A stretch of 64,000 bases of DNA. Source: Dyadobacter sp. LHD-138. GTDB taxonomy: Bacteria > Bacteroidota > Bacteroidia > Cytophagales > Spirosomataceae. Below are positions 35,113-43,366 of the stretch, piece after piece. The stretch lies in NCBI RefSeq assembly GCF_030929615.1, contig NZ_JAVFVU010000035.1:1-64000 (forward strand), in the 5' to 3' direction. Made by a program: the position numbers and the translations under genes. Each line of letters opens with the position of its first letter. Within the stretch, counting starts at the first letter, position 1. The notes under the pieces were generated by a model. The model was not told the DNA's origin and ran no database searches. It saw nothing but the letters and a program-made list of their open reading frames with translations.

Positions 35113-37611
35113 ATGCTGCGCCATTTTACTCGTTTTCTGCTAACTGGGTTCCTACTCGGTGCTTTTTGTTTATCGCAGACCGTGCAAGCGCAGATTCGGC
35201 CTTCTTCGTCGAGGATTTTACAGGGCATTCAAAAACTTAATGTGCTGGGTAATGTACTGTATTTCGGGGCGCATCCCGATGATGAAAACCCGACTTTCAT
35301 CGCTTATCTGGCCAATGAAAAACTTTATAACACAGCATATTTTTCGCTGACTCGGGGAGATGGCGGGCAAAATCTCATTGGTACAGAAATCAAGGAAAAT
35401 CTGGGTATTCTCAGGACACAGGAATTATTGCAGGCAAGGAAAATTGATGGAGGGCAGCAATTTTTTTCCCGCGCAGTCGACTTTGGTTTTTCCAAGAGTG
35501 CCGAAGAAGTCTTTACCATTTGGGACAGAGAAAAGCTGCTTTCAGATGCGGTGTGGGTTATTCGGAATTTCAAACCCGATGTTATTGTTACACGTTTCCC
35601 ACCTGACCAGAGAGCCGGACATGGCCATCATATTGCCTCGGCGATTCTTGCAGAAGAAGCTTTTGACGCGGCCGCCGATCCCAATAAATTTCCTGAACAG
35701 TTGAAATGGGTCAAACCCTGGAAAACAAAACGCCTGGTTTGGAATGCCGGCATGTGGTGGAACCAGAGAAGGGATCAGGTTGATGAAAAGGACGCAAAAG
35801 ATTATCTTAAAATAGATGTCGGCATTTTCAACCCGTTGCTTGGCAAATCTTACGGCGAAATTGCTGCTGAAAGTCGGAGCCAGCACCGCAGTCAGGGATT
35901 TGGAACGATTGGGTTTAGAGGAAGTCTGGTCGAATATTTCAAACATGTTAAAGGCGATAAAGCATCCGAAGATTTAATGGATGGCGTTGATACCAACTGG
36001 AGTCGGGTCAAAGTGGCTGAACGGCTCGATCAGTTAATTGCCGGTGCTATCAGCAGTTACCAGCCAGCCAATCCCTGCGCCGTGGTACCTGCCCTACTGA
36101 AAATCAGGTCTGAAATAGATAAATTACCCGAAGGATACTGGAAGCAGACCAAATTGCAGGATATTGATAAACTCATCCCAAGCTCGCTTGGTTTATATTT
36201 ACAGGCGACCTCACAGGATTATTCCTATACACCCGGTGAGCAGTTGAATCTAAATATCGAAGCGATCAACCGCTCTTCGTTCCCTGTCACTTTAAAAAAG
36301 GTAAGTTTTCCATTTGAAAAAAAAGATTCTTTGGTTGATATCCGATTAACCAATAACCAGCAGATCCAATTCTCCGCCAAGATTAAGATTCCTGAAAACA
36401 CGACGTATTCACAACCCTATTGGCTGCATAAAGAAGGTACGCTCGGGCTTTTTAAAATTGACTCCCAACAGGAAATCGGGTTGGCCGAAAATGCACCATC
36501 AGCGAAAATCGACTTCGAACTTGAAATTGATGGCCAGGATTTTCACTATGCAGCTCCGGTTTTTTACCGAAAAACGGATCCGATTCTGGGCGAAACATAT
36601 CAGCCATTGACCATCAACCCGCCTGCTTATGTTAGTGTCAGTCAGAAGGTTTACCTATTTGACGGCAAGGATGATAAAAAAATAAATGTGGTGGTAAAGG
36701 CTGGAAAAAACAATCTCACGGGTTTGGTAAAACTTAAAATTCCAATTGGCTGGCGCTGTGAGCCAACCTCCGTTGCCTTTAATCTCAATACAAAAGGAGC
36801 AGAACAATGTGTGGATTTCCAGTTGTTCCCTCCTGACTTTGCCGACGAAAATGAGATCACCGCGGAGGTTTCCGTTGATGGCAGAACGTATGACCGAAGC
36901 CAGGGAATCATCAGTTATCCGCACATTCCGACACAGGTATTTTTTCCACCAGCGAAAGCAAAGGTTGTCAGGGTAGAGATCAAAAAAACCGGTAATCTGA
37001 TCGGGTACATCAAAGGCGCCGGGGATATGGTTCCGGCCAGTTTACAGCAGATCGGTTACCATGTAGAGCTCCTGCAGGATGACGCTATATCCACTGAAAA
37101 ACTCCAAAAATACGACGCGGTTATTATCGGTGTGAGGGCTTACAACATTGTCGAGCGCTTGAAAGTGGTCAATCCCATACTGCTGCATTACGTCGAAAAT
37201 GGAGGAAATTTAATTGTTCAATACAATGCTGATCAGGGATTGCTCATGGAAGATTTTGGGCCCTACCCCTTTAAGGTTTCCAACAAACGCGTTACGGTTG
37301 AACAGGCAGAAGTCCGTTTTTTGAAACCTGATTGCCAGGCGCTAAACTATCCAAACAAAATCACCCAGAAAGATTTTGACGGCTGGGTACAGGAACGTAG
37401 TCTTTATCAGCCCGAAAACTGGTCAGAAAAATATGAAACTATCATTTCCTGCAATGACCCTGGCAGTGAAAAACTTGACGGCGGTATTCTCATTGCAAAG
37501 TCCGGCAAAGGAAATTATGTTTACACGACCATGAGCTGGTTTCGTCAACTGCCGGCAGGCGTACCCGGCGCCTATCGTCTTTTTTCCAATTTAATTTCAC
37601 TGGGTAAGTAG
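35113..37611 (+). CDS. Secreted PIG-L/LmbE-family deacetylase, long form
   Basis: An 832-residue exported protein. A signal peptide (MLRHFTRFLLTGFLLGAFCL...) precedes an N-terminal LmbE/PIG-L zinc deacetylase domain (about 35-270) with the ligand motifs FGAHPDDEN and RAGHGHHIASA. Two or more beta-sandwich regions follow (about 360-620), and the end is an Rossmann-like ThuA-type region (about 650-830; YDAVIIGVRAYNIVERL). This long three-part form is frequent in Bacteroidota; the likely reaction is deacetylation of an N-acetylated sugar outside the cytoplasm. Unlike bshB1 in this window it is not a cofactor enzyme. Monocistronic by spacing. Confidence 0.88.
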   Translation: MLRHFTRFLLTGFLLGAFCLSQTVQAQIRPSSSRILQGIQKLNVLGNVLYFGAHPDDENPTFIAYLANEKLYNTAYFSLTRGDGGQNLIGTEIKENLGILRTQELLQARKIDGGQQFFSRAVDFGFSKSAEEVFTIWDREKLLSDAVWVIRNFKPDVIVTRFPPDQRAGHGHHIASAILAEEAFDAAADPNKFPEQLKWVKPWKTKRLVWNAGMWWNQRRDQVDEKDAKDYLKIDVGIFNPLLGKSYGEIAAESRSQHRSQGFGTIGFRGSLVEYFKHVKGDKASEDLMDGVDTNWSRVKVAERLDQLIAGAISSYQPANPCAVVPALLKIRSEIDKLPEGYWKQTKLQDIDKLIPSSLGLYLQATSQDYSYTPGEQLNLNIEAINRSSFPVTLKKVSFPFEKKDSLVDIRLTNNQQIQFSAKIKIPENTTYSQPYWLHKEGTLGLFKIDSQQEIGLAENAPSAKIDFELEIDGQDFHYAAPVFYRKTDPILGETYQPLTINPPAYVSVSQKVYLFDGKDDKKINVVVKAGKNNLTGLVKLKIPIGWRCEPTSVAFNLNTKGAEQCVDFQLFPPDFADENEITAEVSVDGRTYDRSQGIISYPHIPTQVFFPPAKAKVVRVEIKKTGNLIGYIKGAGDMVPASLQQIGYHVELLQDDAISTEKLQKYDAVIIGVRAYNIVERLKVVNPILLHYVENGGNLIVQYNADQGLLMEDFGPYPFKVSNKRVTVEQAEVRFLKPDCQALNYPNKITQKDFDGWVQERSLYQPENWSEKYETIISCNDPGSEKLDGGILIAKSGKGNYVYTTMSWFRQLPAGVPGAYRLFSNLISLGK

Positions 37612-37829
37612 CAAATACATCCTCCAACGAGCACAACCAACGCGAAATGCGTTGGATATGAATACCAATACCTAAGACTCCCTTTCTACCGGCTAGACAA
37701 CGCGACTAAAATCAGTACAATATCAAAAGCAAAAAGAGTTTTTTCGTTACCTTTAAAGCGCGTCCGGCCATTCATCGATGATTTGACCGGGGAACCGCCT
37801 CAGGGCCCTTTAAATTACCCAACTTACGA
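37612..37829. other. Intergenic, small hairpin
   Basis: A 218-base gap. The only structure is CCAACGC/GCGTTGG at 37638-37656 with a five-base loop and no T run. I see no gene. Confidence 0.3.
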
Positions 37830-38240
37830 ATGAAACCGACAATTATCTACGTTGCTGATGATGATGAAGATGACCGCTTATTTATTTCAGATGCTATCCG
37901 AAAACTCGATCTGACAATAAAAATTGTTGAGGCAGCCGACGGAGACGACCTTTTAAATCTTATTGAATTAGAAAATACCGAAGAGGCTAATATCCTCATT
38001 TTGCTGGATATGAACATGCCCCGGGTCACCGGCATTGAAGCGCTGCAAACGATCCGCGCCAATGATAAATTAAAACATATTCCAGCCGTGATGATTTCCA
38101 CCTCCTCAGACAGGAATTTGATCGACGAAGCTTATCAGACCGGCGTCAATGCATTTATCAAGAAACCCAACAACTTCGGTGGTTTTGTAAAAATTGCCCA
38201 GGCACTGCAAACCTGTTTTTTTGATTCTGTACGGAGTTAG
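37830..38240 (+). CDS. Single-domain response regulator (CheY-like)
   Basis: A 136-residue protein consisting only of a receiver domain. Acidic pocket ADDDEDD, phosphoacceptor Asp in ILILLDMNMPRVTG, Thr/Ser in VMISTSS and Lys in AFIKKPNNF. It belongs to the Bacteroidota subgroup that passes phosphate onward or acts by protein contact, because there is no output domain. No kinase is adjacent, so its partner is unknown. Confidence 0.92.
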   Translation: MKPTIIYVADDDEDDRLFISDAIRKLDLTIKIVEAADGDDLLNLIELENTEEANILILLDMNMPRVTGIEALQTIRANDKLKHIPAVMISTSSDRNLIDEAYQTGVNAFIKKPNNFGGFVKIAQALQTCFFDSVRS

Positions 38241-38256
38241 CAAAGACTTTTCTGAT

Positions 38257-38496
38257 ATGAAAGCATTCTTGTTCACCATGCTAGTGCTATTTGTCCGGGA
38301 TGCAAATTCATGTATGTGCCTGGACCAAAAATTTACGGATAAGTATGCAGGAGCAGATTTTATCGCCTCCGTAAAAATCGTCAGAAATTATAAAAATGAG
38401 GGTGATCAGATTTTCTATAAATCGGATATTGTCAAACCATGTGGGCAGGTTTATCCTGCTAGCGTTTCTAACCTTAAAAAACATAATACACTGTAA
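38257..38496 (+). pseudogene. Short exported Cys-x-Cys protein, probably truncated
   Basis: A 79-residue frame from the ATG at 38257 with a signal peptide (MKAFLFTMLVLFVRDANSC) and a mature start CMCLDQKFTDKYAGADFIAS. A C-x-C mature start followed by this pattern recalls small secreted TIMP/netrin-like domains known in Bacteroidota, but those are longer. Here the similarity stops near FYKSDI and the last 20 residues look unrelated, so I think it is a decayed or truncated gene. It begins 16 bases after the receiver gene. Confidence 0.45.
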
Positions 38497-38605
38497 ATCA
38501 AACCCTGTTTAAAATACCGGTTTATAAGCCAACGCTTAAAGGCTGGATTCAAACGGTTTATTAAACTTTTATAAGTAAATTGACGCCTCTTAATATAACA
38601 ATTGT

Positions 38606-39571
38606 ATGAACAGATTATTCCAAACCAACCTACGTCATTTTTCCCGGTGCCTGCTGCCGGCTTTCACCCTGCTTTTGGCTATTTTAGCAATGCCATCCAT
38701 CGCAAAACCACTGGCCTCTCCGCTTGAAGGCAGATGGGATATCACGGTTGATGTTGCGGGAAAACCATCACCATCCTGGCTGGAAGTAAGACATTCCGGA
38801 AATCATACGCTGATTGGCCAGTTTGTTTCATTTTCCGGCAGTGCCCGTCCGATTTCCGAAGTTCATTTCAAAGACGGGAAATTCCATTTTGCCATACCAC
38901 CACAATGGGAAAGCGGTGATAAGGATTTCACGCTGGAAGGAACGATTCAGGGCGAAAAATTAACCGGTTCGCTGACCACACCCGGTGGCAAAACGTATAA
39001 CTGGACAGGTGTCCGTGCCCCCTCATTACGCAGAGCAACAGCTCCTGTCTGGGGAAAACCGATTCGCCTGACGGATGGAAACACCATCAAAGGATGGCAC
39101 GCAGAAGGCACCAACCAGTGGGTTGCTGAAAACGGCGTTTTGAAAAGTGCAAAATCAGGCGCTAACCTGGTAACTGACCAGAAATTCAACGACTTCAAAT
39201 TGCATGCTGAATTTAAAATCCCAAAGGGAAGTAACAGCGGCGTTTATCTTCGCGGCCGCTATGAAATTCAGGTTACCGACGGCAAAGGGCTAGAGCCGGC
39301 ACTGGATCAACTTGGTGCCGTTTATGGTTTTATCACGCCAAGTGATATGGTAGCAAAAGATCCGGGCGAATGGCAGTCATTTGATCTCACCCTGATCGGC
39401 AGAATGCTGACCTTGACAGTCAATGGAAAAACCGTTATTACCAATCAGGAAATTCCGGGCATTACCGGAGGCGCGCTTGACAGTAACGAAGGTGAGCCAG
39501 GCCCGCTGTACATTCAGGGCGATCACGGTCCGGTAGAGTACCGCAACATCATCATCACCCCTGCAAAGTAA
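38606..39571 (+). CDS. DUF1080 (3-keto-disaccharide hydrolase-like) protein
   Basis: A 321-residue exported protein. The leader (about 1-32, CLLPAFTLLLAILAMPSIAK) is followed by an N-terminal beta domain and a C-terminal DUF1080/LamG-like jelly roll (about 150-320). Typical features are LTDGNTIKGWHAEGTNQW, FKLHAEFKIPKGSNSGVYLR and the final GPLYIQGDHGPVEYRNI. The family is now linked to 3-keto-glycoside hydrolysis; the exact substrate here is unknown. A terminator follows. Confidence 0.9.
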   Translation: MNRLFQTNLRHFSRCLLPAFTLLLAILAMPSIAKPLASPLEGRWDITVDVAGKPSPSWLEVRHSGNHTLIGQFVSFSGSARPISEVHFKDGKFHFAIPPQWESGDKDFTLEGTIQGEKLTGSLTTPGGKTYNWTGVRAPSLRRATAPVWGKPIRLTDGNTIKGWHAEGTNQWVAENGVLKSAKSGANLVTDQKFNDFKLHAEFKIPKGSNSGVYLRGRYEIQVTDGKGLEPALDQLGAVYGFITPSDMVAKDPGEWQSFDLTLIGRMLTLTVNGKTVITNQEIPGITGGALDSNEGEPGPLYIQGDHGPVEYRNIIITPAK

Positions 39572-39590
39572 TCAGCGTAAAAATTGATAG

Positions 39591-39631
39591 AAAAAACCGT
39601 TATCATGATCCATTTCAGATAACGGTTTTTT
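39591..39631 (+). terminator. Intrinsic terminator after DUF1080 gene
   Basis: AAAAAACCGTTATC (39591-39604) and GATAACGGTTTTTT (39618-39631) form a 14-bp stem; the right arm supplies the T run. Confidence 0.85.
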
Positions 39632-39693
39632 CATAACCTGTTACCTTTCCCCAACAGCATCTTATATATTTTCGAATTTCAAACCACCAACAC

Positions 39694-39984
39694 ATGATAC
39701 AGCATTCCGTTATTTTCAAGCTAAAATACCCGAAAAACTCTGTTGAAGAAACCGCATTTCTTGATGCAGCAAAAGCTTTGGTTTTAATACCCGGCGTGCT
39801 TAATTTTCAGTGTTTAAAGCAAACCAGTCCGAAGAACAAGTTTGACTACGGCCTGACGATGGAATTTGAAAACCAGCAGACTTATGACGCTTATTCCGAC
39901 CATCCCGACCATACCCGCTTTGTACAGGAGTGCTGGATGCGTGACGTGGAGGATTTTCTCGAAATCGACTACGCACCCTTATAA
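39694..39984 (+). CDS. Dabb-family (stress-responsive alpha/beta barrel) protein
   Basis: A 96-residue protein with the dimeric ferredoxin-like Dabb fold: MIQHSVIFKLKYPKNSVEE at the start and DYGLTMEFENQQTYDAYSDH, then DHTRFV, in the second half. Members are small stress-related or oxygenase-like proteins with unclear function in bacteria. It is followed 22 bases later by a DUF2905 gene. Confidence 0.9.
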   Translation: MIQHSVIFKLKYPKNSVEETAFLDAAKALVLIPGVLNFQCLKQTSPKNKFDYGLTMEFENQQTYDAYSDHPDHTRFVQECWMRDVEDFLEIDYAPL

Positions 39985-40006
39985 GGTTCTAAGAACCTGA
40001 TCTGGC

Positions 40007-40234
40007 ATGTCTCAAAATACAGGTAAATTCATCATCATAGCCGGGTTCATACTCGTTGTACTCGGCACCCTTGTTTATCTCCTGGGCGACAAACTCCACT
40101 GGCTGGGGAGGCTCCCGGGAGATATTCGGGTAGAAAAAGAAAATTTTAAATTCTTTTTCCCGATCACCACGATGATACTTTTAAGCGGCCTTTTGAATCT
40201 GATTATTTTTCTGGTCAGGAAAATAATTGAATAA
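40007..40234 (+). CDS. DUF2905 small membrane protein
   Basis: A 75-residue inner-membrane protein with two TM helices (about 8-26 and 50-70) and the family loop KLHWLGRLPGDIRVEKENF between them. Function unknown. Probably co-transcribed with the Dabb gene. Confidence 0.9.
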   Translation: MSQNTGKFIIIAGFILVVLGTLVYLLGDKLHWLGRLPGDIRVEKENFKFFFPITTMILLSGLLNLIIFLVRKIIE

Positions 40235-40341
40235 TCAAATGATAAACTGCACTTTTCCAGCACAATCCTGCATGAAATATTACTAAAAAGAGAAAAATTT
40301 CATACATTTCGTAGAACTTCTTCTTAATAAACATGCTACAT

Positions 40342-41124
40342 ATGAAACCCTCCACCCGCCTTTCAGTAATTCTTGCCTTATTTTGTCTCCTTATTAAAAC
40401 TACATCCGTTACCGCTCAGGTTGGCATTGGAACGACTACGCCGGACGGCAACGCCATGCTTGAAGTTGTCAGCCCAAACAAAGGAATTCTCATTCCCAGA
40501 ATTTTAAAAGCCGATCGCGAGGCAATCGCCACACCAGCTACCGGCTTAATGGTTTATCAGACTGACGGCAAAAGTGGGTTTTATTTTTATCATGAAACCG
40601 AAGGTTGGAAACTGGTTAGCTCAGAACTTGTTCCAGCACCTGCAAGTGATCCCGGTTTTTCGGCAACGCTGAATGCTCTCACCACCAATGCCTCCACGCA
40701 ACTCACAGGATGGAGTGTCACCGCCCCTTCTTATACTGCTACCGGTTTTAATCCCACAACAGGTAACTACACCGTTCCGGAAACCGGCACTTATGCCATT
40801 GAAACGACCATTAACTATAACCTGACCACTACTACGACAGTTAATCTAGGTGTTGGTATAAATCCATATTTTGAGGTTAGAAAAACAGTACCGGCCACTT
40901 CCAGTATCATAAGTGGATATTTACCCATGTTGAACGTAAATATTATCTTAGTACTGACGTTAAAGGCTATTCTTGACAGGGGTGTTGTGACTTTGTCCAG
41001 AAATGTTAATTTAACAGCAGGCGATGTGCTTGGTCTGTTTTATCAGAACAATGGTTTTACGCCATTTATCAATATAGGAGGCGGACTTACTCCCGGGGTT
41101 TCCTGGGCGATCCGGAAGTTGTAG
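40342..41124 (+). CDS. Secreted C1q/TNF-like surface protein
   Basis: A 260-residue exported protein. The signal peptide (MKPSTRLSVILALFCLLIKT...) ends before QVGIGTTTPDGNAMLEV, a mature N-terminus very common in Bacteroidota surface proteins. A short domain with KGILIPRI and GLMVYQTDGKSGFYFYHE follows (about 35-90). The C-terminal part (about 115-260) is beta-rich and looks like a C1q/TNF jelly roll (NPTTGNYTVPETGTYAIETT; GDVLGLFYQNNG). No T9SS sorting tail is seen. Function unknown, probably a trimeric surface or appendage-tip protein. The ATG at 40342 is preferred to one nine bases upstream. Confidence 0.7.
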   Translation: MKPSTRLSVILALFCLLIKTTSVTAQVGIGTTTPDGNAMLEVVSPNKGILIPRILKADREAIATPATGLMVYQTDGKSGFYFYHETEGWKLVSSELVPAPASDPGFSATLNALTTNASTQLTGWSVTAPSYTATGFNPTTGNYTVPETGTYAIETTINYNLTTTTTVNLGVGINPYFEVRKTVPATSSIISGYLPMLNVNIILVLTLKAILDRGVVTLSRNVNLTAGDVLGLFYQNNGFTPFINIGGGLTPGVSWAIRKL

Positions 41125-41125
41125 T

Positions 41126-42052
41126 TCAATTTAAATTATTGACTGTTGCCTTGCGAAATGCCGCCGGGGTGGTGCCCGTCTTGTTTTTGAACAAACGGTT
41201 GAAATACTGCGGATATTCAAAACCGAGCCTGTAGGCTGTTTCGTTTATTGAAAGGTTGGTTGTCAGAAGAATCTCTTTGGCCTTTTCTATCAGCAGGTTA
41301 TGAATGTGTTGCTGCGCGCTCATACCCGTTAGTGATCGTAACATATCACTGATATAATGCGCTGACACATTAAGCTGTTCAGCGATCTCGTTGACACTCG
41401 GAATTTGCTGCACATGATCCTGTTGAAAAATCTTCCGGGTCAATTGCTCAAAACGGACCAGCGGCTCCTCTTCCGAATTGCTTCTTGTAATAAACTGTCG
41501 GTTATAAAAGCGGTTGGAATAGTTAAGCAAAACCTCAATATGCGACACGATCACATCCTGACTGAAACCATCAATCGACTGCTGATACTCATTGCGGATA
41601 TCCAGCATAATCCTGTCGACCATCGCCTCTTCCTTTTCAGAAAGATGCAGGGCTTCGTTCAAATTGTAAGAGAAAAATCCATAAGTGTCGATACGGCTCG
41701 CAAGCGGATATTTTCGTATGAAATCGGGATGAATCAGCAGCATCCAGCCGGTAATTTTCGAATAATCTGCATTACGATCCAGGGTAAAAACCTGTCTGGG
41801 CATTGAAAAACCCATGACACCGTTGCTGAAATCATAGTATTTACGGCCATAGCCAATGGCGTCTATATTTTTTTTGAGAAATATGCTGTAAAAATTGTAG
41901 ATCAGTTTGTCGTCTGGTAGCTGCGGTAAATCCGGGTTACAGGTAAGCCCGATCACACTGATCAACGGGTGTTCAGGGCCCGGCAAACCCACAATGCTGT
42001 GGTACTCGGCAATGGAGTTGATGATATGTGGCACAGCGGACGTTTTTTTCAT
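41126..42052 (-). CDS. AraC-family transcriptional regulator
   Basis: A regulator of about 308 residues. The N-terminal half is the AraC-binding-like sensing domain common in Bacteroidota (starting VPHIINSIAEYHSIVGLPGP). The C-terminal half has two HTH motifs (PSVNEIAEQLNVSAHYISDM and SINETAYRLGFEYPQYFNRL, then FKNKTGTTPAAFRK). An in-frame ATG at 42085 is an alternative start. It lies downstream of an aldo/keto reductase gene in the same direction, which it may control. Confidence 0.92.
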   Translation of the reverse strand: MKKTSAVPHIINSIAEYHSIVGLPGPEHPLISVIGLTCNPDLPQLPDDKLIYNFYSIFLKKNIDAIGYGRKYYDFSNGVMGFSMPRQVFTLDRNADYSKITGWMLLIHPDFIRKYPLASRIDTYGFFSYNLNEALHLSEKEEAMVDRIMLDIRNEYQQSIDGFSQDVIVSHIEVLLNYSNRFYNRQFITRSNSEEEPLVRFEQLTRKIFQQDHVQQIPSVNEIAEQLNVSAHYISDMLRSLTGMSAQQHIHNLLIEKAKEILLTTNLSINETAYRLGFEYPQYFNRLFKNKTGTTPAAFRKATVNNLN

Positions 42053-42124
42053 CTGATCTTTATTTTCTAAAACAGGAAAGCGCATCCTAAAATTACACGC
42101 ATTCCTGTTTTGTTTGGGAAATAA

Positions 42125-43135
42125 TTACAAATTCAGTCCGGCCATGGACGTCTGGTCGTAGCGGTCACCTGAAATGATTCCCACCGGTACGATCGATTCC
42201 AGATGTGTAAGCTGTTCCGGGGTAAAGGTAATGTCCGAAGCGGCCACATTATCTTCCAGATTTTTGATCCGTTTTGTCCCCGGAATCGGAACTGTTCCCT
42301 TTGATAAGGCCCATGCAATAGCCACCTGTGCAGGTGTGATGCCTTTTTCTTCCGCCAATTTCTGTATTGCTTTCACCAGTTCAAGATTTTTATAAAAATT
42401 CTCTCCCTGAAAACGCGGAATACTCCGTCGAAAATCATTTACCTCAAAATCCTCCGGACTTTTCAGATCTCCTGTAAGAAAACCGCGGCCCAAAGGAGAA
42501 TATGAGACAAACCCGATCCCCAGTTCCACAAGTGCATCAAAAACACCATTTTCTTCCGCACTGCGTTCAAATAAAGAATACTCGATTTGCACCGCTGTGA
42601 TCGGATGAATCGAATGCGCTTTTCGTAATGTCTGCGCTGAAACTTCTGACAATCCGATGTATTTCACCTTTCCGGACTGAACCAGCTCCGCCATCGCTCC
42701 AACGGTATCTTCTATGGGTGTTTCAGGATCAACACGGTGCAGATAATACAGGTCGATATAATCCGTACCCAGATTTTTCAAAGAACGTTCCACCGCCTTT
42801 CTCAGGTAGTCCGGGCGCCCGTTAATTTTCCAGGTAAGCTGCTCGTTATCGTCAACTTCATATCCGAATTTTGTAGCAATCAGGTATTTATCCCGATTTC
42901 CGGATATTGCCTTGCTGATCAGCCGCTCATTTAAAAGCGGTCCATAAAGATCAGCCGTGTCGAGGAAATTTACACCTAGCGCCAAAGCCCTGTGAATCGT
43001 CGCTATCGACTCTTTTTCATCTGCCCTTCCGTAAATATCATTGCCGGCTATGGTCGTCATACCCATACAGCCAAGTCCCAGCACCGGCACTTCTAATCCC
43101 TGACTCCCCAGTTTTATTTTCTTAATACTGCTCAT
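42125..43135 (-). CDS. Aldo/keto reductase
   Basis: A 336-residue NADPH-dependent oxidoreductase with the TIM-barrel aldo/keto reductase fold. Catalytic and cofactor blocks are FLDTADLYGPLLNERL (Asp and Tyr), KYLIATKFGYEV (Lys), YYLHRVDPETPIEDTV (His) and IPGTKRIKNLEDNV (NADP-binding end). It resembles the general-stress YajO/IolS-type group. It is the first gene of an operon with the AraC regulator and has TTTTGTATA repeats upstream. Confidence 0.94.
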   Translation of the reverse strand: MSSIKKIKLGSQGLEVPVLGLGCMGMTTIAGNDIYGRADEKESIATIHRALALGVNFLDTADLYGPLLNERLISKAISGNRDKYLIATKFGYEVDDNEQLTWKINGRPDYLRKAVERSLKNLGTDYIDLYYLHRVDPETPIEDTVGAMAELVQSGKVKYIGLSEVSAQTLRKAHSIHPITAVQIEYSLFERSAEENGVFDALVELGIGFVSYSPLGRGFLTGDLKSPEDFEVNDFRRSIPRFQGENFYKNLELVKAIQKLAEEKGITPAQVAIAWALSKGTVPIPGTKRIKNLEDNVAASDITFTPEQLTHLESIVPVGIISGDRYDQTSMAGLNL

Positions 43136-43141
43136 AAACCA

Positions 43142-43232
43142 ATTTTGTATAATGAAGTAATGATTAACACTGCAAAGGTGGCAGATTCAGATTTTGCGGG
43201 ATTATACAAAACGGTCCATTTTGTATACAAAT
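43142..43232. promoter_or_regulatory. Candidate operator: three TTTTGTATA motifs upstream of aldo/keto reductase
   Basis: TTTTGTATA occurs at 43143-43151 (plus), as its complement TATACAAAA at 43203-43211, and again at 43219-43227. The last copy forms part of the palindrome TTTGTATACAAA (43220-43231). The first two extend to 11-base inverted repeats (TTTTGTATAAT / ATTATACAAAA) separated by about 49 bases. They surround the expected promoter of the minus-strand aldo/keto reductase gene, as a repressor or activator binding array would. The protein that binds is not known. Confidence 0.5.
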
Positions 43233-43280
43233 TGGAGCCTGATGGCCATTGAAGGGAAGCTTCTAATTTACAAACGCTAT

Positions 43281-43323
43281 TTATAAAAAAGTCGGTCGCG
43301 GGATTAATCCCGCGACCGACTTT
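43281..43323 (-). terminator. Terminator of purL with perfect 36-base palindrome
   Basis: Bases 43288-43323 are a perfect palindrome, core GTCGGTCGCGGGATTAATCC. On the minus strand it is followed by TTTTTTATAAA, giving a strong terminator for purL. Confidence 0.88.
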
Positions 43324-43366
43324 ACTTTTATTGTTAAACCTGTTTTTCAAAACAGATACGATAACC

